Positions 1 to 9,507 of a stretch of DNA of 64,000 bases are shown in pieces (position 1 is the stretch's first letter; every line of letters starts with the position of its first letter). A model generated the notes under the pieces. It was not told the DNA's origin, ran no database searches, and worked only from the letters and a program-made list of their open reading frames with translations. Location: positions 1,302,001 to 1,366,000 of the forward strand of contig NZ_CP059055.1 in NCBI RefSeq assembly GCF_014058685.1, given 5' to 3'. Source of the stretch: Lactobacillus johnsonii. GTDB lineage: Bacteria; Bacillota; Bacilli; Lactobacillales; Lactobacillaceae. A program made the translations under genes and the position numbers.

Positions 1-87
1 TAACCTAACCGACTCCGTAATTTTGGCTTAATTATAACGTAAAGATCTCCATGAAAGATGATTTTTTTCAAAATATTAAAAAATCGC

Positions 88-117
88 AAACCTTTAACAA
101 AAGTTTGTCTTTTTTTG
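88..117 (+). terminator. weak terminator-like hairpin upstream of ltaS
   Basis: A five-base inverted repeat (CAAAC and GTTTG) is followed by a T-rich tract. It may end a gene to the left of the window, or act as a leader structure ahead of ltaS. The stem is short, so this is only a tentative call. Confidence 0.3.
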
Positions 118-160
118 AAATTACCAGTAAAATATTCCTTATTAAAAGGAGTAGTGAAGC

Positions 161-2404
161 GTGAATAAAACAAAACGTAATTTCTGGCAAACTAGAATTG
201 GTTTCTTAACAATCCTAACACTTTGTTTTTGGGCAAAATATATGTATGCGGCTTACTTTGATTTTAAGCTTGGCTTAAGTGACCCATACCAGCACTTCAT
301 CGTCTGGTTAACGCCTTTAGGCACATGCATTATTATTCTTAGTTTAGGGCTCTATTTCTCTAAGCCATTAGTCTCTTATATTGCAATGCTAGTTTTAGAC
401 ACAATAAATACGATTTTGCTTTTTGCAAATGTCATTTATTATCGTCAATTTTCAGACTTTTTAACTAGTAAAACTATTCAAAATACCGGAAAAGTATCAC
501 AAGGACTAGGAAAGAGTACGGTTGCTTTACTGCATCCCAGCGATATTTTTCTTTGGCTGGATCTCATAATTATCATTATCTTATTGATTATTAAAGTTAT
601 CAAAATTGATCCACGTAAGTATGGATTTAAACGTCCATTTGCTGTCTCATCATTTGGCGTTTTCATGTTAACTTTAAATATGTTTTTAGCTGAAACCTCA
701 CGTCCACGATTATTAAGAAATACATTCGACCGCTCTTACGTGGTTAAATATCTTGGACTTGATACTTATTCAGTATATGACCTCTTAAAAAGTGCACAAT
801 CAAACCAAGTTAAGAAAAATGCTAATGCAGAAGATATTAATCAAGTACTCGACTTTACTAAAAAGCATTATGCAAAAGCAAATCCAGAATATTTTGGTAA
901 AGCCAAGGGAAAAAATGTCATTGTCCTACACCTAGAAAGTTTTCAACAATTTCTAATTGGATTAAGAGTTAATGGACAAGAAGTTACTCCATTTCTTAAC
1001 TCACTCTATCATAATAAAGACACCGTTAGCTTTAGTAACTTTTATCATCAAGTAGGCTTGGGACGAACCAGTGATGCAGAAAATATGCTTGAAACTGGAA
1101 CATATGGTATTTCAGATGGTTCCCTATTTTCATCATTAGGATCTGAAAATACTTTCCAAGGTGCACCTCAAATTCTTCGTCAAACTGGCTATACTTCGGC
1201 TGTTTTTCACGGTAACACAGGAACTTTTTGGAATCGAAATGAAGTATATAAAAATTTAGGATATAACTATTTCTTCGATGCAAATTATTTCTCTCAAAAA
1301 AAGAACGACAAAATCGGATATGGCCTAAAAGATAAGTTATTGTTTAGTGAAAGCATTAAGTATCTTGAACAGATTCAGCAACCATTCTATGTTAAGTATT
1401 TAACTGTTACTAACCATATTCCATTTCAACTTGATCAAGAAGATAAAGATGATAACTTTACTACTACAAATACTTCAAATACAACCATCAATAATTACTT
1501 TGAGACAGCGCATTATCTTGACCAATCAGTTAAAGAGTTCTTTGATTATCTAAAAAAGAGTGGCCTTGATAAAAATACGATGGTTATCCTTTATGGAGAC
1601 CATTACGGTGTTGGTAGTTCAGATGATGAATTATCTGCTCTGGCACCAGTATTAGGTAAAGATTTTAGTAAATGGACATCTTATGACACAACAGAACTTC
1701 AAAAAGTTCCTTTCATGATCCATATGAATGGAATTAAGGGGACAATTGATAACAAGCTTAGCGGTGAAATTGATGTTCTCCCAACGTTACTTCATCTTTT
1801 AGGAATTTCAAATAAAAATTATATTCAATTTGGTCAGGATTTATTCTCCAAACAATATCGACAAGTAGTTGTGTTTAGAAACGGTACTATTGTTACTCCG
1901 AAATATATAATTATTGGCGGTAAAGGTATTAAAGGGACAATTTACAATCATCAAACTGGGGAAAAGATCACTAAATTTAATAAAAAGCAAAAAGTTGAAA
2001 TTGCTAAATTAGTTGAATATGGACGCACCTCTCTTCACTATTCCGATTTGTTAAATAATCATAATCTGCTACGGTTCTACACTCCAGCTGGCTTTATTCC
2101 AACTAATCCGAACGAATTCGACTACAAAATTAACTATCAAAAAATGTTGCAATTAAGAAAAGAATTAGGTAACAAATCTACTTCTCTTTATTCTCAGCAC
2201 AAGGGAACGACTACTGATCTTTATACAACTGATGCTTCAGAAATCGATAAGGATGAAATTAATAATATTCCTGAGAATATTCAATCAGCTACAAGTGAAA
2301 AAATAAAAATAATCAAAACAGTTCTCCAGGAAAAGATAATCTCGATAAATAGAAAAAGGGTAGTACTTATATTTTTAAGTACTACCCTTTTTGTTAGTCT
2401 TTAA
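161..2404 (+). CDS. ltaS: lipoteichoic acid synthase (LtaS), frameshifted C-terminus
   Basis: Polyglycerolphosphate LTA synthase. In this family the membrane-anchored enzyme moves glycerol phosphate from phosphatidylglycerol onto the lipoteichoic acid chain outside the membrane. The N-terminus has about five hydrophobic spans (residues 12-180). A sulfatase-fold domain follows, with LHLES (metal-binding Glu 259), GRTSDAEN (Thr 303, expected nucleophile) and LYGDHYG. Translation starts at GTG 161 after AAAGGAG. The last 34 residues look wrong: the frame runs through the terminator hairpin at 2353. With one extra A in the A6 run at 2298-2303, the frame would read a polar tail and stop at 2350-2352, just before that hairpin. 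The core domain is unaffected, so activity is likely kept. Confidence 0.93.
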   Translation: MNKTKRNFWQTRIGFLTILTLCFWAKYMYAAYFDFKLGLSDPYQHFIVWLTPLGTCIIILSLGLYFSKPLVSYIAMLVLDTINTILLFANVIYYRQFSDFLTSKTIQNTGKVSQGLGKSTVALLHPSDIFLWLDLIIIIILLIIKVIKIDPRKYGFKRPFAVSSFGVFMLTLNMFLAETSRPRLLRNTFDRSYVVKYLGLDTYSVYDLLKSAQSNQVKKNANAEDINQVLDFTKKHYAKANPEYFGKAKGKNVIVLHLESFQQFLIGLRVNGQEVTPFLNSLYHNKDTVSFSNFYHQVGLGRTSDAENMLETGTYGISDGSLFSSLGSENTFQGAPQILRQTGYTSAVFHGNTGTFWNRNEVYKNLGYNYFFDANYFSQKKNDKIGYGLKDKLLFSESIKYLEQIQQPFYVKYLTVTNHIPFQLDQEDKDDNFTTTNTSNTTINNYFETAHYLDQSVKEFFDYLKKSGLDKNTMVILYGDHYGVGSSDDELSALAPVLGKDFSKWTSYDTTELQKVPFMIHMNGIKGTIDNKLSGEIDVLPTLLHLLGISNKNYIQFGQDLFSKQYRQVVVFRNGTIVTPKYIIIGGKGIKGTIYNHQTGEKITKFNKKQKVEIAKLVEYGRTSLHYSDLLNNHNLLRFYTPAGFIPTNPNEFDYKINYQKMLQLRKELGNKSTSLYSQHKGTTTDLYTTDASEIDKDEINNIPENIQSATSEKIKIIKTVLQEKIISINRKRVVLIFLSTTLFVSL
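2353..2392. terminator. bidirectional terminator between ltaS and the histidine kinase
   Basis: Perfect inverted repeat AAGGGTAGTACTT / AAGTACTACCCTT, with A tracts on one side and T tracts on the other, lying between two convergent genes. It sits inside the current ltaS reading frame, which supports the frameshift reading of ltaS. Confidence 0.85.
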
Positions 2405-3845
2405 TAAATTCCTTATAACCCTTATCATATAAGGTTACGGTAAACGTTGCACCCTTTCCAGGTTCTGAATCGACGTTAATCTTACCGCCATGCTGTTTAA
2501 TAAGAGATAAAACAATCGAAAGTCCTAAGCCAGATTCTCCCGAGCCAATTTTTGCTCTCGATGGATCTGCCTTATAGAATCTTTCAAAAATGTATTTCAT
2601 CTGTTTCTTATTCATTCCAATTCCTGTATCGGCTATTTTAAATTGGGCGCCATGCTCAATCCTCTTAGCAGAAATTGTAATCTTTCCATTTTCAGTAAAT
2701 TGTAATGCATTTTGAACTAGATTAACCATTATCTGAGTGAAACGGTCTTTATCTGCATAAACTTCAACTTGCTGCGGACAATTTAAAATCAACTCATCAT
2801 TCTTTTGAGCAGCTTTTTGCTTCATTTGTGTTAATAAATTAGCTAAAACTTCAGTCGCATTGAATTTTGATTGAATCAGACTAATTTTATTATTTCTAAT
2901 TTTTTCGTAATCTAAGTTTTCATTTACTAATCTAATTAATCGTTTTGTTTCACTGTGCATTAAAGCAATAGACTTAGGTTTGGCCTCTTCAGGAATAGCA
3001 TCATATTCAAACCCTTCTAACAAACCGTTAATTGTAGTAAGCGGAGTTCGCATTTCATGAGCGGCATCAGCCATAAATTGCTCTCGTCGCTTTTCTTGTG
3101 CCTTAATTTCATCGTTTGATTCTTTTAAAGCATTAACCATAATATTAAAATTACGTGCTAAATCATCAATCTCATCAGTATCCTTGTGTTTTAGATGGAC
3201 ATTAAAGTCCCCTTGTGCGACTTTCTTAGTAGCATTAGATAAAAGCTTAATCTTTCTTGAAATATAGTACGACAAGATAAAACTGATCAACCCACCAATA
3301 ACTAAAGAACTAAGTAAAGCTGTTAACAGATTATGCTTTTCTCGTACAATCATTTGTTCCACATTTTGCACACGTGAACCGATCCAGATTACTCCCACCA
3401 GTTTTCCTTTACTACGCCAGGGAACAATTACACTAGTATATGCATCTTTATTTGAAAAAGAACTTACTCGTCCATCCTCATGATCATTTCTAATGCGAAT
3501 CTTTTTACCATTCTTTAATTGCTTAAATAACTTTTGCGGTAAAGCCCAGTTCATTGTAGTTTCTGGATAAACTTGTCTATTTTTATTATTAAAAATGCGA
3601 AGATTTACATCTTCGCCTTCCATTACTACCTGTAAATTTTTCAAAAATTTAGCATCTAATTCATGTTTAGGATTATCTTTCGCTAAAGCTAGTTTTCCAA
3701 TCGAAGTTCCATATTCTTCTAAGCGAGTGTAACTTTGAGAATAGGCTTGAATAGTCGCAAAATGAATAGTTGATGAGCCAATAATTACAATACTAGTAAT
3801 TATTACTAGCAAAAAACCTAAAATTTCTTGATAGAATAACTTCAA
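2394..3845 (-). CDS. sensor histidine kinase of an OmpR-class two-component system
   Basis: A 483-residue membrane sensor kinase. A first span (residues 7-29) and a second (about 173-195) flank an extracellular sensor region, followed by HAMP. The phosphoacceptor helix has AHEMRTPL, and the ATPase domain has NLVQNALQF, DTGIGM and GESGLGLSI. Domain order and length resemble PhoR/ResE-type kinases. It starts at TTG 3845 after GAGG, four bases past the stop of the response regulator, so the two are co-transcribed. The stimulus cannot be read from sequence. The gene ends next to ltaS and shares its operon with an SdpI-like protein and manA, which makes envelope stress plausible but unproven. Confidence 0.9.
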   Translation of the reverse strand: MKLFYQEILGFLLVIITSIVIIGSSTIHFATIQAYSQSYTRLEEYGTSIGKLALAKDNPKHELDAKFLKNLQVVMEGEDVNLRIFNNKNRQVYPETTMNWALPQKLFKQLKNGKKIRIRNDHEDGRVSSFSNKDAYTSVIVPWRSKGKLVGVIWIGSRVQNVEQMIVREKHNLLTALLSSLVIGGLISFILSYYISRKIKLLSNATKKVAQGDFNVHLKHKDTDEIDDLARNFNIMVNALKESNDEIKAQEKRREQFMADAAHEMRTPLTTINGLLEGFEYDAIPEEAKPKSIALMHSETKRLIRLVNENLDYEKIRNNKISLIQSKFNATEVLANLLTQMKQKAAQKNDELILNCPQQVEVYADKDRFTQIMVNLVQNALQFTENGKITISAKRIEHGAQFKIADTGIGMNKKQMKYIFERFYKADPSRAKIGSGESGLGLSIVLSLIKQHGGKINVDSEPGKGATFTVTLYDKGYKEFIKD

Positions 3846-3848
3846 CTT

Positions 3849-4559
3849 CTATACCTCAGAATCATCAAACTTGTAGCCCACACCCCAAACGGTTTGAACT
3901 ACTTGAGGACCAGCTTTCTCTAATTTTTGACGTAATTTTTTAATATGAGCATCAACAGTTCTTTCCTCACCGAAAAACTCATATCCCCACACTAGCTCTA
4001 AAAGTTTGTCTCTTGAAAAAACCTGCTTTGGCTTTTGAGCCATAGTATAAAGTAAATCAAATTCCTTAGGGGTCAAACCTTCAACCACTTTATCATCAAA
4101 TCGTACTTCTCGACGGTCCTTCGAAATTTTTAAATGCTTAGTTACTACATCATATTTTATACCATTAGAAGCATGCATATCCTTTTCCAGATGGCTTCTG
4201 CGATATAGCGCCTTGATCCGTGCTATTAAGGCCAAAGGACTAAAGGGCTTAGTAACATATTCGTCTGCACCAATCCCCAATCCTAAAATTTGATCAGTTT
4301 CTGAGTCTCTAGCCGTTAACATAATTATTGGTATTGAGAGAGAAATTGCTCTAATTTCCTTAGCTACTTCCATACCATCTTTTTTAGTTAAATTAAGATC
4401 TAGCGTAACGATATCATAAGAGCTGGGATTTGCCTTAAACATTTCAACAGCTTCTACTCCATCTTTAGCTATATCTACGTCCCACTGCTCTTTACTAAAG
4501 AACATTTTCATCATTTCCGCAACAGAATTGTCATCTTCAACCATTAATATCTTTAGCAT
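3849..4559 (-). CDS. OmpR-family response regulator
   Basis: A 236-residue regulator with a receiver domain (acidic pair EDD near the N-terminus, phospho-acceptor Asp in VTLDLNL, Thr/Lys switch residues in LTARD and VTKPF). A winged-helix DNA-binding domain follows, with LTPKEFDLL and TVDAHIKKLRQKL. It is the partner of the kinase encoded immediately downstream. Its ATG overlaps the stop of the upstream SdpI-like gene as TAATG, indicating translational coupling. Targets are unknown. Confidence 0.93.
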   Translation of the reverse strand: MLKILMVEDDNSVAEMMKMFFSKEQWDVDIAKDGVEAVEMFKANPSSYDIVTLDLNLTKKDGMEVAKEIRAISLSIPIIMLTARDSETDQILGLGIGADEYVTKPFSPLALIARIKALYRRSHLEKDMHASNGIKYDVVTKHLKISKDRREVRFDDKVVEGLTPKEFDLLYTMAQKPKQVFSRDKLLELVWGYEFFGEERTVDAHIKKLRQKLEKAGPQVVQTVWGVGYKFDDSEV

Positions 4560-4951
4560 TATTTGTCCTTAAATCCTTTTACTCTAGTATGTTTAATCTT
4601 ATCCGGTTCAATATAATCATGTGGCAACTCATGCCGAGCACGTAAAAAAGCCTGCAATTTCTTTTCAGTTAAGATTATTGGAGCCAAGATAAACAAATAA
4701 AAAGTAAGCAACCAAATTAAAAAGTAGCGATCCCAATGCAAAAAATGAATTCCTAATCCTAAAAGAGTTTGGATCAAACCAAATAACATAAAATAATTAC
4801 GGGCTACTTTTTGCGCATACTGGTAGCTTGCTTCATTAACTGAAGCTAAATAGGACATATATCCATAAATTCGATTAGGGTTGGGCGAAGGAGCAATCAG
4901 CCAAATGACCCCGATTACAAACATTATTACCCCGCAACCAATATAAATCAT
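4559..4951 (-). CDS. SdpI-like small membrane protein
   Basis: About 130 residues with three hydrophobic spans. It carries the pattern NRIYGYMSYLASVNEASYQYA, which resembles the SdpI/YhfL signature (N-R-x-x-G-Y-R-T then W-x-x-A). SdpI is an immunity and signalling membrane protein in Bacillus, but many relatives have no known role. ATG 4951 is chosen because GGAG lies eight bases upstream; a longer GTG start at 4969 has no good ribosome site. It lies directly upstream of the two-component genes, so it may feed signals to the kinase (inference). Confidence 0.6.
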   Translation of the reverse strand: MIYIGCGVIMFVIGVIWLIAPSPNPNRIYGYMSYLASVNEASYQYAQKVARNYFMLFGLIQTLLGLGIHFLHWDRYFLIWLLTFYLFILAPIILTEKKLQAFLRARHELPHDYIEPDKIKHTRVKGFKDK

Positions 4952-4975
4952 TTGACCAACTCCATTCACTTAAAT

Positions 4976-5941
4976 TTATTCTTTACCCGGAGCTGAAATT
5001 ACTAAACGTAAATTACCGCTAAAACTAAAGTTCTTCATTTCGTTAGGAATAATAAAGTTGCTTCCTAATTTAATGTCATACTCTTTACCATCAGCAATAA
5101 ACTTACCGCTACCTTTAATTAAAGATACTAGAAGATAAGGATGATCATTTAAACTCCAAGCAAAATCTCCATCAACATCAATCTGCCATAAATAAAAATG
5201 TGGTGACATCGGTGGTTGTGCTAGCGTAGTAATCTTAGCATCTCCTACTGTTTCTGATGTAATTTTTAGCTTCGGATCTTTATGTGGTACTTGAATAGTA
5301 TCAAGAGATTGCTTAATATGCAACTCTCTCTTCTTTCCCGTCTTCTTATCTACGCGATCCCAATCATATAATCTGTACGTTACATCACTTGATTGTTGGG
5401 TTTCAATAACCATAGTACCCTTTGTTAGAGCATGTACAGTACCAGAAGGAACGTATAAAAAGTCTCCTTCTTTTACAGGTACATAGCGTAAAAGCTTTGA
5501 CCACTTTCCATTTTTAATCCAATCTTCTAGTTCTTCCTTGCTCTTAGCGTTGTGCCCATAGATAAGTTTAGCACCTGGTTCAGCATGAAGCACGTACCAG
5601 CTTTCTGTTTTCCCTGAATCATTTTCATGAATTCTGGCATATTCATCATCTGGATGAACTTGAACTGATAAATTATCATTTGCATCTAAGAATTTAACTA
5701 GTAAAGGAAATTCTTTTGCTTTTGGATTACCAAATAACTCAGGATGCTCTAAATATACTTCTCGCAATGTCTTTCCTTTAAATGGACCTGCATTAACAAT
5801 TGAAGCATCGTCTTTGTATCCTGAAATTACCCAGGCTTCTCCAACCTTTCCATCAGGAATATCATATCCTAAAACAGTATTTAATTTACGACCACCCCAA
5901 ATTTTTGGTCTAAAGTATGGCGTTAAAAATAATGGTTCCAT
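4976..5941 (-). CDS. manA: mannose-6-phosphate isomerase, class I
   Basis: Cytoplasmic zinc enzyme interconverting mannose 6-phosphate and fructose 6-phosphate. The 321 residues match the short Firmicutes class I form. Zinc-site motifs are QVHPDDE and the His in VPSGTVHAL, and the cupin core is complete. Its start follows GAGGTGAT. It is the first gene of the manA - SdpI-like - response regulator - kinase group, with 25 bases to the next start. The truncated aminotransferase lies just upstream on the same strand. Confidence 0.93.
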   Translation of the reverse strand: MEPLFLTPYFRPKIWGGRKLNTVLGYDIPDGKVGEAWVISGYKDDASIVNAGPFKGKTLREVYLEHPELFGNPKAKEFPLLVKFLDANDNLSVQVHPDDEYARIHENDSGKTESWYVLHAEPGAKLIYGHNAKSKEELEDWIKNGKWSKLLRYVPVKEGDFLYVPSGTVHALTKGTMVIETQQSSDVTYRLYDWDRVDKKTGKKRELHIKQSLDTIQVPHKDPKLKITSETVGDAKITTLAQPPMSPHFYLWQIDVDGDFAWSLNDHPYLLVSLIKGSGKFIADGKEYDIKLGSNFIIPNEMKNFSFSGNLRLVISAPGKE

Positions 5942-5983
5942 AAAAAAATCACCTCAATAAAAGTATATATCTTTTTGAGATAA

Positions 5984-6000
5984 TTTTGAAACCACTTTCA
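5984..6000 (-). other. small palindrome between aminotransferase remnant and manA
   Basis: TTGAAA and TTTCAA flank a four-base loop. No T run follows on the minus strand, so a terminator is doubtful. It could be an operator or part of the manA promoter; an AT-rich -10-like TATATA follows about 17 bases downstream on the minus strand. Confidence 0.25.
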
Positions 6001-6001
6001 A

Positions 6002-6385
6002 CTATTTTTTAGAAAAATTTTTAATTCCAGTAATCAATCGTTCAATTCCATCCTCTACCATCGATATTGGTGAGGCCAAATTAAGACGTAAAAATTGACT
6101 CGCGTTACCCCGATAAATACTGCCAGCTGAAACAATTAAGCCAGTTTCTTTTCGAAGATAATCTGCTAATTTTTTACTATCTTTTGAAATTTCGCTTACA
6201 TCTAACCACATTAAGTAAGTTGCAGGTCCAGAGACAATCTTTACATTTTTCAAGTTTTTATTTATTTCATGTTCAGCATAGATAAAATTCTCATTAATTG
6301 TATCTAATAAATCATGCAGCCAATTAAATTCTTCTGTATAAGCAGCAATTGTTGCCGGAATTGCCATTAGATTTGGCTCAGCCAA
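6002..6385 (-). pseudogene. C-terminal remnant of a PatB/MalY-type aminotransferase
   Basis: Only the last ~125 residues of a pyridoxal-phosphate fold type I enzyme remain. The family usually has about 390 residues and cleaves cystathionine and related C-S substrates. Recognisable C-terminal motifs are ATIAAYTE, GTYL/ATYLMWLD and the RLNLA/RLNIA strand (FLRLNLASP). The PLP lysine and the N-terminal two-thirds are absent. The frame opens directly against the truncated phage head gene at about 6390, with no ribosome site of its own; a nominal TTG is at 6385. This marks a deletion that removed one prophage end and the start of this host gene. Confidence 0.88.
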
Positions 6386-6386
6386 T

Positions 6387-6821
6387 TCATAGTTTGTTAG
6401 TTAAACTTTGTTCTTGTTCTACCCCTAACTCAACCAATCTAGCGCCGATTTTGCTTTTTAAAATCTCATTACGGTTAATTCGCATTGTCGCATTATAAAC
6501 TTTTAAACGATTATTAACGTCTTCGCTAAAATCTTTCCGGGTTACATGCTTACCTTTAGCTCTTAATTCATTAGCTTTATCAACAGCTCGTTTAGCTAAT
6601 GATTCATACTCTTTCATTGCATCAGCTTTGACAAGCTTTCCCTCAGATAATGCTAAATCTGCCTTAATCTGCTGATTAATATCAGAAATCGTCCGATTAT
6701 ACATACCAACTATATGTTGGTTGTATTTTTCCATGTCTTTTTTTGCTAATTTTTGCCAAGCTTTTTCGGCCTTAATGCGGTTGTCCCAGTAGGCTTTACT
6801 CTGTTTCAGACTTGTCATCAT
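6387..6821 (-). pseudogene. truncated phage minor head (head morphogenesis) protein
   Basis: About 144 residues of the helical N-terminus of an SPP1 gp7 / Mu gpF-like minor head protein, which normally runs to 300 residues or more. It includes KQSKAYWDNRI and NRNEILKSKIGARL. It overlaps the end of the portal gene, the normal position for this protein. The frame ends at 6387-6389 exactly where aminotransferase sequence begins, so the C-terminal half was deleted. A GTG at 6827 is an alternative start. Confidence 0.78.
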
Positions 6822-8223
6822 CTTCACCAGAATTCAAATAATCAGGCAATGATCCAGCTGCTTGTTGTGCATTTTTGATATTTTCTTGTTTTTCTTTGTT
6901 AATCTGCTCAATTTCAGCTTGCGGATCTTTAACAAATGGTAATAAAGATAGTTGAGTTTGTTGCGATACCATTCCTTCAGCATTTTTAGCAGCAGAAATC
7001 ATTGATGAAATATCATCTGGTAAATTACGAGTAAAATGAAACTTCAAAGTAGACCATTGTTCTCTTTGATTATCATTGTTGAACAAGGTTTGGAATACAA
7101 TTCGATACATTTGCTTCAATGCTTTAGTAAATTTACGCTCTTTACTATCTGCTTTATTCTGCATTGAAAGTAATTTATACTGCATTGCTACACCACTAGC
7201 ATTATTAGCAAAATTTTCGTCACGTAAATTAGCGATTTCGGTATTCTCATAGATTGACTTTTGTAAGTGGTCAATCATATTTTCTTGCATTCCGTCCGCA
7301 TCTGGCTTTTGAATAAAACCAACTTTTGGATCACTATTTGGATCTACAGTTGGCGCATAAATTAACCGGTTGTTCTTAAAATCAAACTTAGGGTTACCAT
7401 CATCATCTTCATCGAGAGTTATATTGAACATAAACATGTACGAATTATCAAAATAAGCAATCTGGTTGGCTTTCTGACTCATTACATGATCCAATTCATC
7501 CTGAAGTGTAATGATTTGTTCAAAGACTGATTGCCGTTCTTCATTCTCATAAAATTCAACAGCAGGAACCAAACCATATGGATTAATCCCTTCTGAATTG
7601 GTTATATGATCTTCGGTAAGATTCATACCTTCAAAAATATAAAACTTATCAGCATATTGCACTTGGCCTTTTGCATCAGTCCAATTCTTTGTGTCATCTA
7701 ATTCATATCGAACAAAAGCTAATGGATTATGAGCAACCGTATCATCATATATAATAAATGCCCGTTCTGGGCTTGAATGAGTAAGGTGTGGTAGTTTATC
7801 TTCACCTTGATAAATAAACACAACAGACCGTCCAAAAATATCTGCTTGCTTACTTATTTCGTTAAGCTCATCTTGAAAAGAATTTTCATTATTCCAATCT
7901 TGCAAAACATTATTAATATTTTTATCTTCAGCAGAAATTACTGGAGGGATGCCGGCAAAAAAGCCGTTGTATGAATCTTCCAACGGCTTAATTTTATTAT
8001 CGATTAATTTATTATTGATATTATCTGTCTTATTATTTGGGTCATCAAGAATACTATGCTTGCCCAAATAGTATTCCATATTTTTACGATATTGAGGTTT
8101 TAATGTATTTTCATTGTAAGAAATAAAACCAAAAATCTCATTTATTGACATTCTTTGTCCTACAGGATAAATAAAACGATTATTATGAGTTACTCTATCA
8201 TTGCCAAAATCAATTGTCTTCAA
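6796..8223 (-). CDS. phage portal protein, SPP1-like
   Basis: A 475-residue portal subunit. In this family it forms the dodecameric ring at the head vertex through which DNA enters. Length, the YYLGKHSIL N-terminal region and position between large terminase and minor head gene fit SPP1 gp6-type portals. Start is TTG 8223, preceded by GGTGGTGAG. The acidic C-terminus (GEDDDKSETE) overlaps the next gene. The gene looks intact although the downstream head genes are lost. Confidence 0.88.
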   Translation of the reverse strand: MKTIDFGNDRVTHNNRFIYPVGQRMSINEIFGFISYNENTLKPQYRKNMEYYLGKHSILDDPNNKTDNINNKLIDNKIKPLEDSYNGFFAGIPPVISAEDKNINNVLQDWNNENSFQDELNEISKQADIFGRSVVFIYQGEDKLPHLTHSSPERAFIIYDDTVAHNPLAFVRYELDDTKNWTDAKGQVQYADKFYIFEGMNLTEDHITNSEGINPYGLVPAVEFYENEERQSVFEQIITLQDELDHVMSQKANQIAYFDNSYMFMFNITLDEDDDGNPKFDFKNNRLIYAPTVDPNSDPKVGFIQKPDADGMQENMIDHLQKSIYENTEIANLRDENFANNASGVAMQYKLLSMQNKADSKERKFTKALKQMYRIVFQTLFNNDNQREQWSTLKFHFTRNLPDDISSMISAAKNAEGMVSQQTQLSLLPFVKDPQAEIEQINKEKQENIKNAQQAAGSLPDYLNSGEDDDKSETE

Positions 8224-8235
8224 AATCTCACCACC

Positions 8236-9507
8236 TTAAATAAATGATTTAATAATTCTAGCTTTCGTACTTCCATGACCATTCTCTTCCTCTACCGCAT
8301 AACGAATAGCATCAATGCAGTGGTTATATGCATCGATCGGCCTATTAGTATATTCATCAGTCTTCTTATCTTTCACATATGTGTAATTCTGCAATTCTTC
8401 AATTGTCTTTACACAACGATCATCAACCACCCATTTAAATTGTTGAAGGAATTGAATACCTTGAATTATTGAATCGGGACCTTTTAGAGCCGGTCTAATA
8501 CGATAAATACCGTCTCTTTTCATTTCAGCAATTGATTTCTTTTCAGCACTATCAGCTGTTATTACTTCTTTTGAATAGCCCATGTCCTTAATTACTTGTG
8601 CTAACTGATTATTAAGCAAGCCCTTTTTAACAAATTCATCCATCACATAAAGTGTTTTATTTCTCATATCTAGTTTGATATGCATAAATGCACTTGGATC
8701 ATTGATAAACCCATAATCAAGCCCAAAATAATCATTTAACGCTAATAATTTAGGATCACGAGGATTTAATCGTTTGGTTTTAAAGTAAGGAAAAACAAGC
8801 TTATCAAGCGTCGCAAATTCACCTAATGTGTATATTTTGTAATAAGCAGGATTAGTATTTTTCAACTCTTCAATCGTTCTGATATTGTCTTCATCTAAAA
8901 ATCTATTATCTTTGTAAGTTGATTGATGGATAGCTACTCTTGACCGATCATAATCTGCACTAGGATCAAACCAAGTCTGATATGTCCAATTAAGCTTGCT
9001 AACTGGATTAAACATACAGAAGATTTGTCTCTGTTTATGCTTAGGTTCACGTAAACGCAAAGTAAGTTGAGTGTAGTCATTATGATTAAACTCACTTGCT
9101 TCTTCCATAACCACATCTGACAGTCCCTTAATAGATTTAATCTTTTCTGGGTCATCCATACCTTGAAATAAAAAAATCGCCCCATTTGGAAGGACGATTG
9201 TTTTATCAGATCTATTTACATGACAGTATTGAAGGATATTCCATTCACTTAAACATTCAGTGACATCAGTAAAAATTGAATTTTTAACTGTTCTATCAAC
9301 CTTACGTAACCAAAGCACTTTTCTTGGAACATTCCAATGCTGTAATGATTTCAATACAACTTTTTGTACTACTCCATGACTTTTGCCACTAGAAGCTCCA
9401 CCATACCAAACCTCTGTAAATTTAGAATAATCAAATAAATTATCGTATATTTGCTGATTAAATACTTTTGAGGGATGCGGAAAATTCAAATTAATCCTAA
9501 CCATCAT
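8236..9507 (-). CDS. phage terminase large subunit
   Basis: ATP-driven DNA packaging motor and nuclease. Walker A is seen as GGASSGKSHG, Walker B as DVVMEEASEF, and the C-terminal nuclease fold has FGLDYGF and VITADSAE. About 423 residues, normal for the family. The start is ATG 9507 or 9504, after AGGTGATT. It overlaps the end of terS, a coupled arrangement. It appears full length. Confidence 0.93.
   Translation of the reverse strand: MMVRINLNFPHPSKVFNQQIYDNLFDYSKFTEVWYGGASSGKSHGVVQKVVLKSLQHWNVPRKVLWLRKVDRTVKNSIFTDVTECLSEWNILQYCHVNRSDKTIVLPNGAIFLFQGMDDPEKIKSIKGLSDVVMEEASEFNHNDYTQLTLRLREPKHKQRQIFCMFNPVSKLNWTYQTWFDPSADYDRSRVAIHQSTYKDNRFLDEDNIRTIEELKNTNPAYYKIYTLGEFATLDKLVFPYFKTKRLNPRDPKLLALNDYFGLDYGFINDPSAFMHIKLDMRNKTLYVMDEFVKKGLLNNQLAQVIKDMGYSKEVITADSAEKKSIAEMKRDGIYRIRPALKGPDSIIQGIQFLQQFKWVVDDRCVKTIEELQNYTYVKDKKTDEYTNRPIDAYNHCIDAIRYAVEEENGHGSTKARIIKSFI

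Noticed and set aside
5942-6400. Search for the lost left att site (copy of the tmRNA 3' end)
   Set aside because: No copy of GGAGATGAGGGG or similar was found near the phage-host junction; the site appears deleted.
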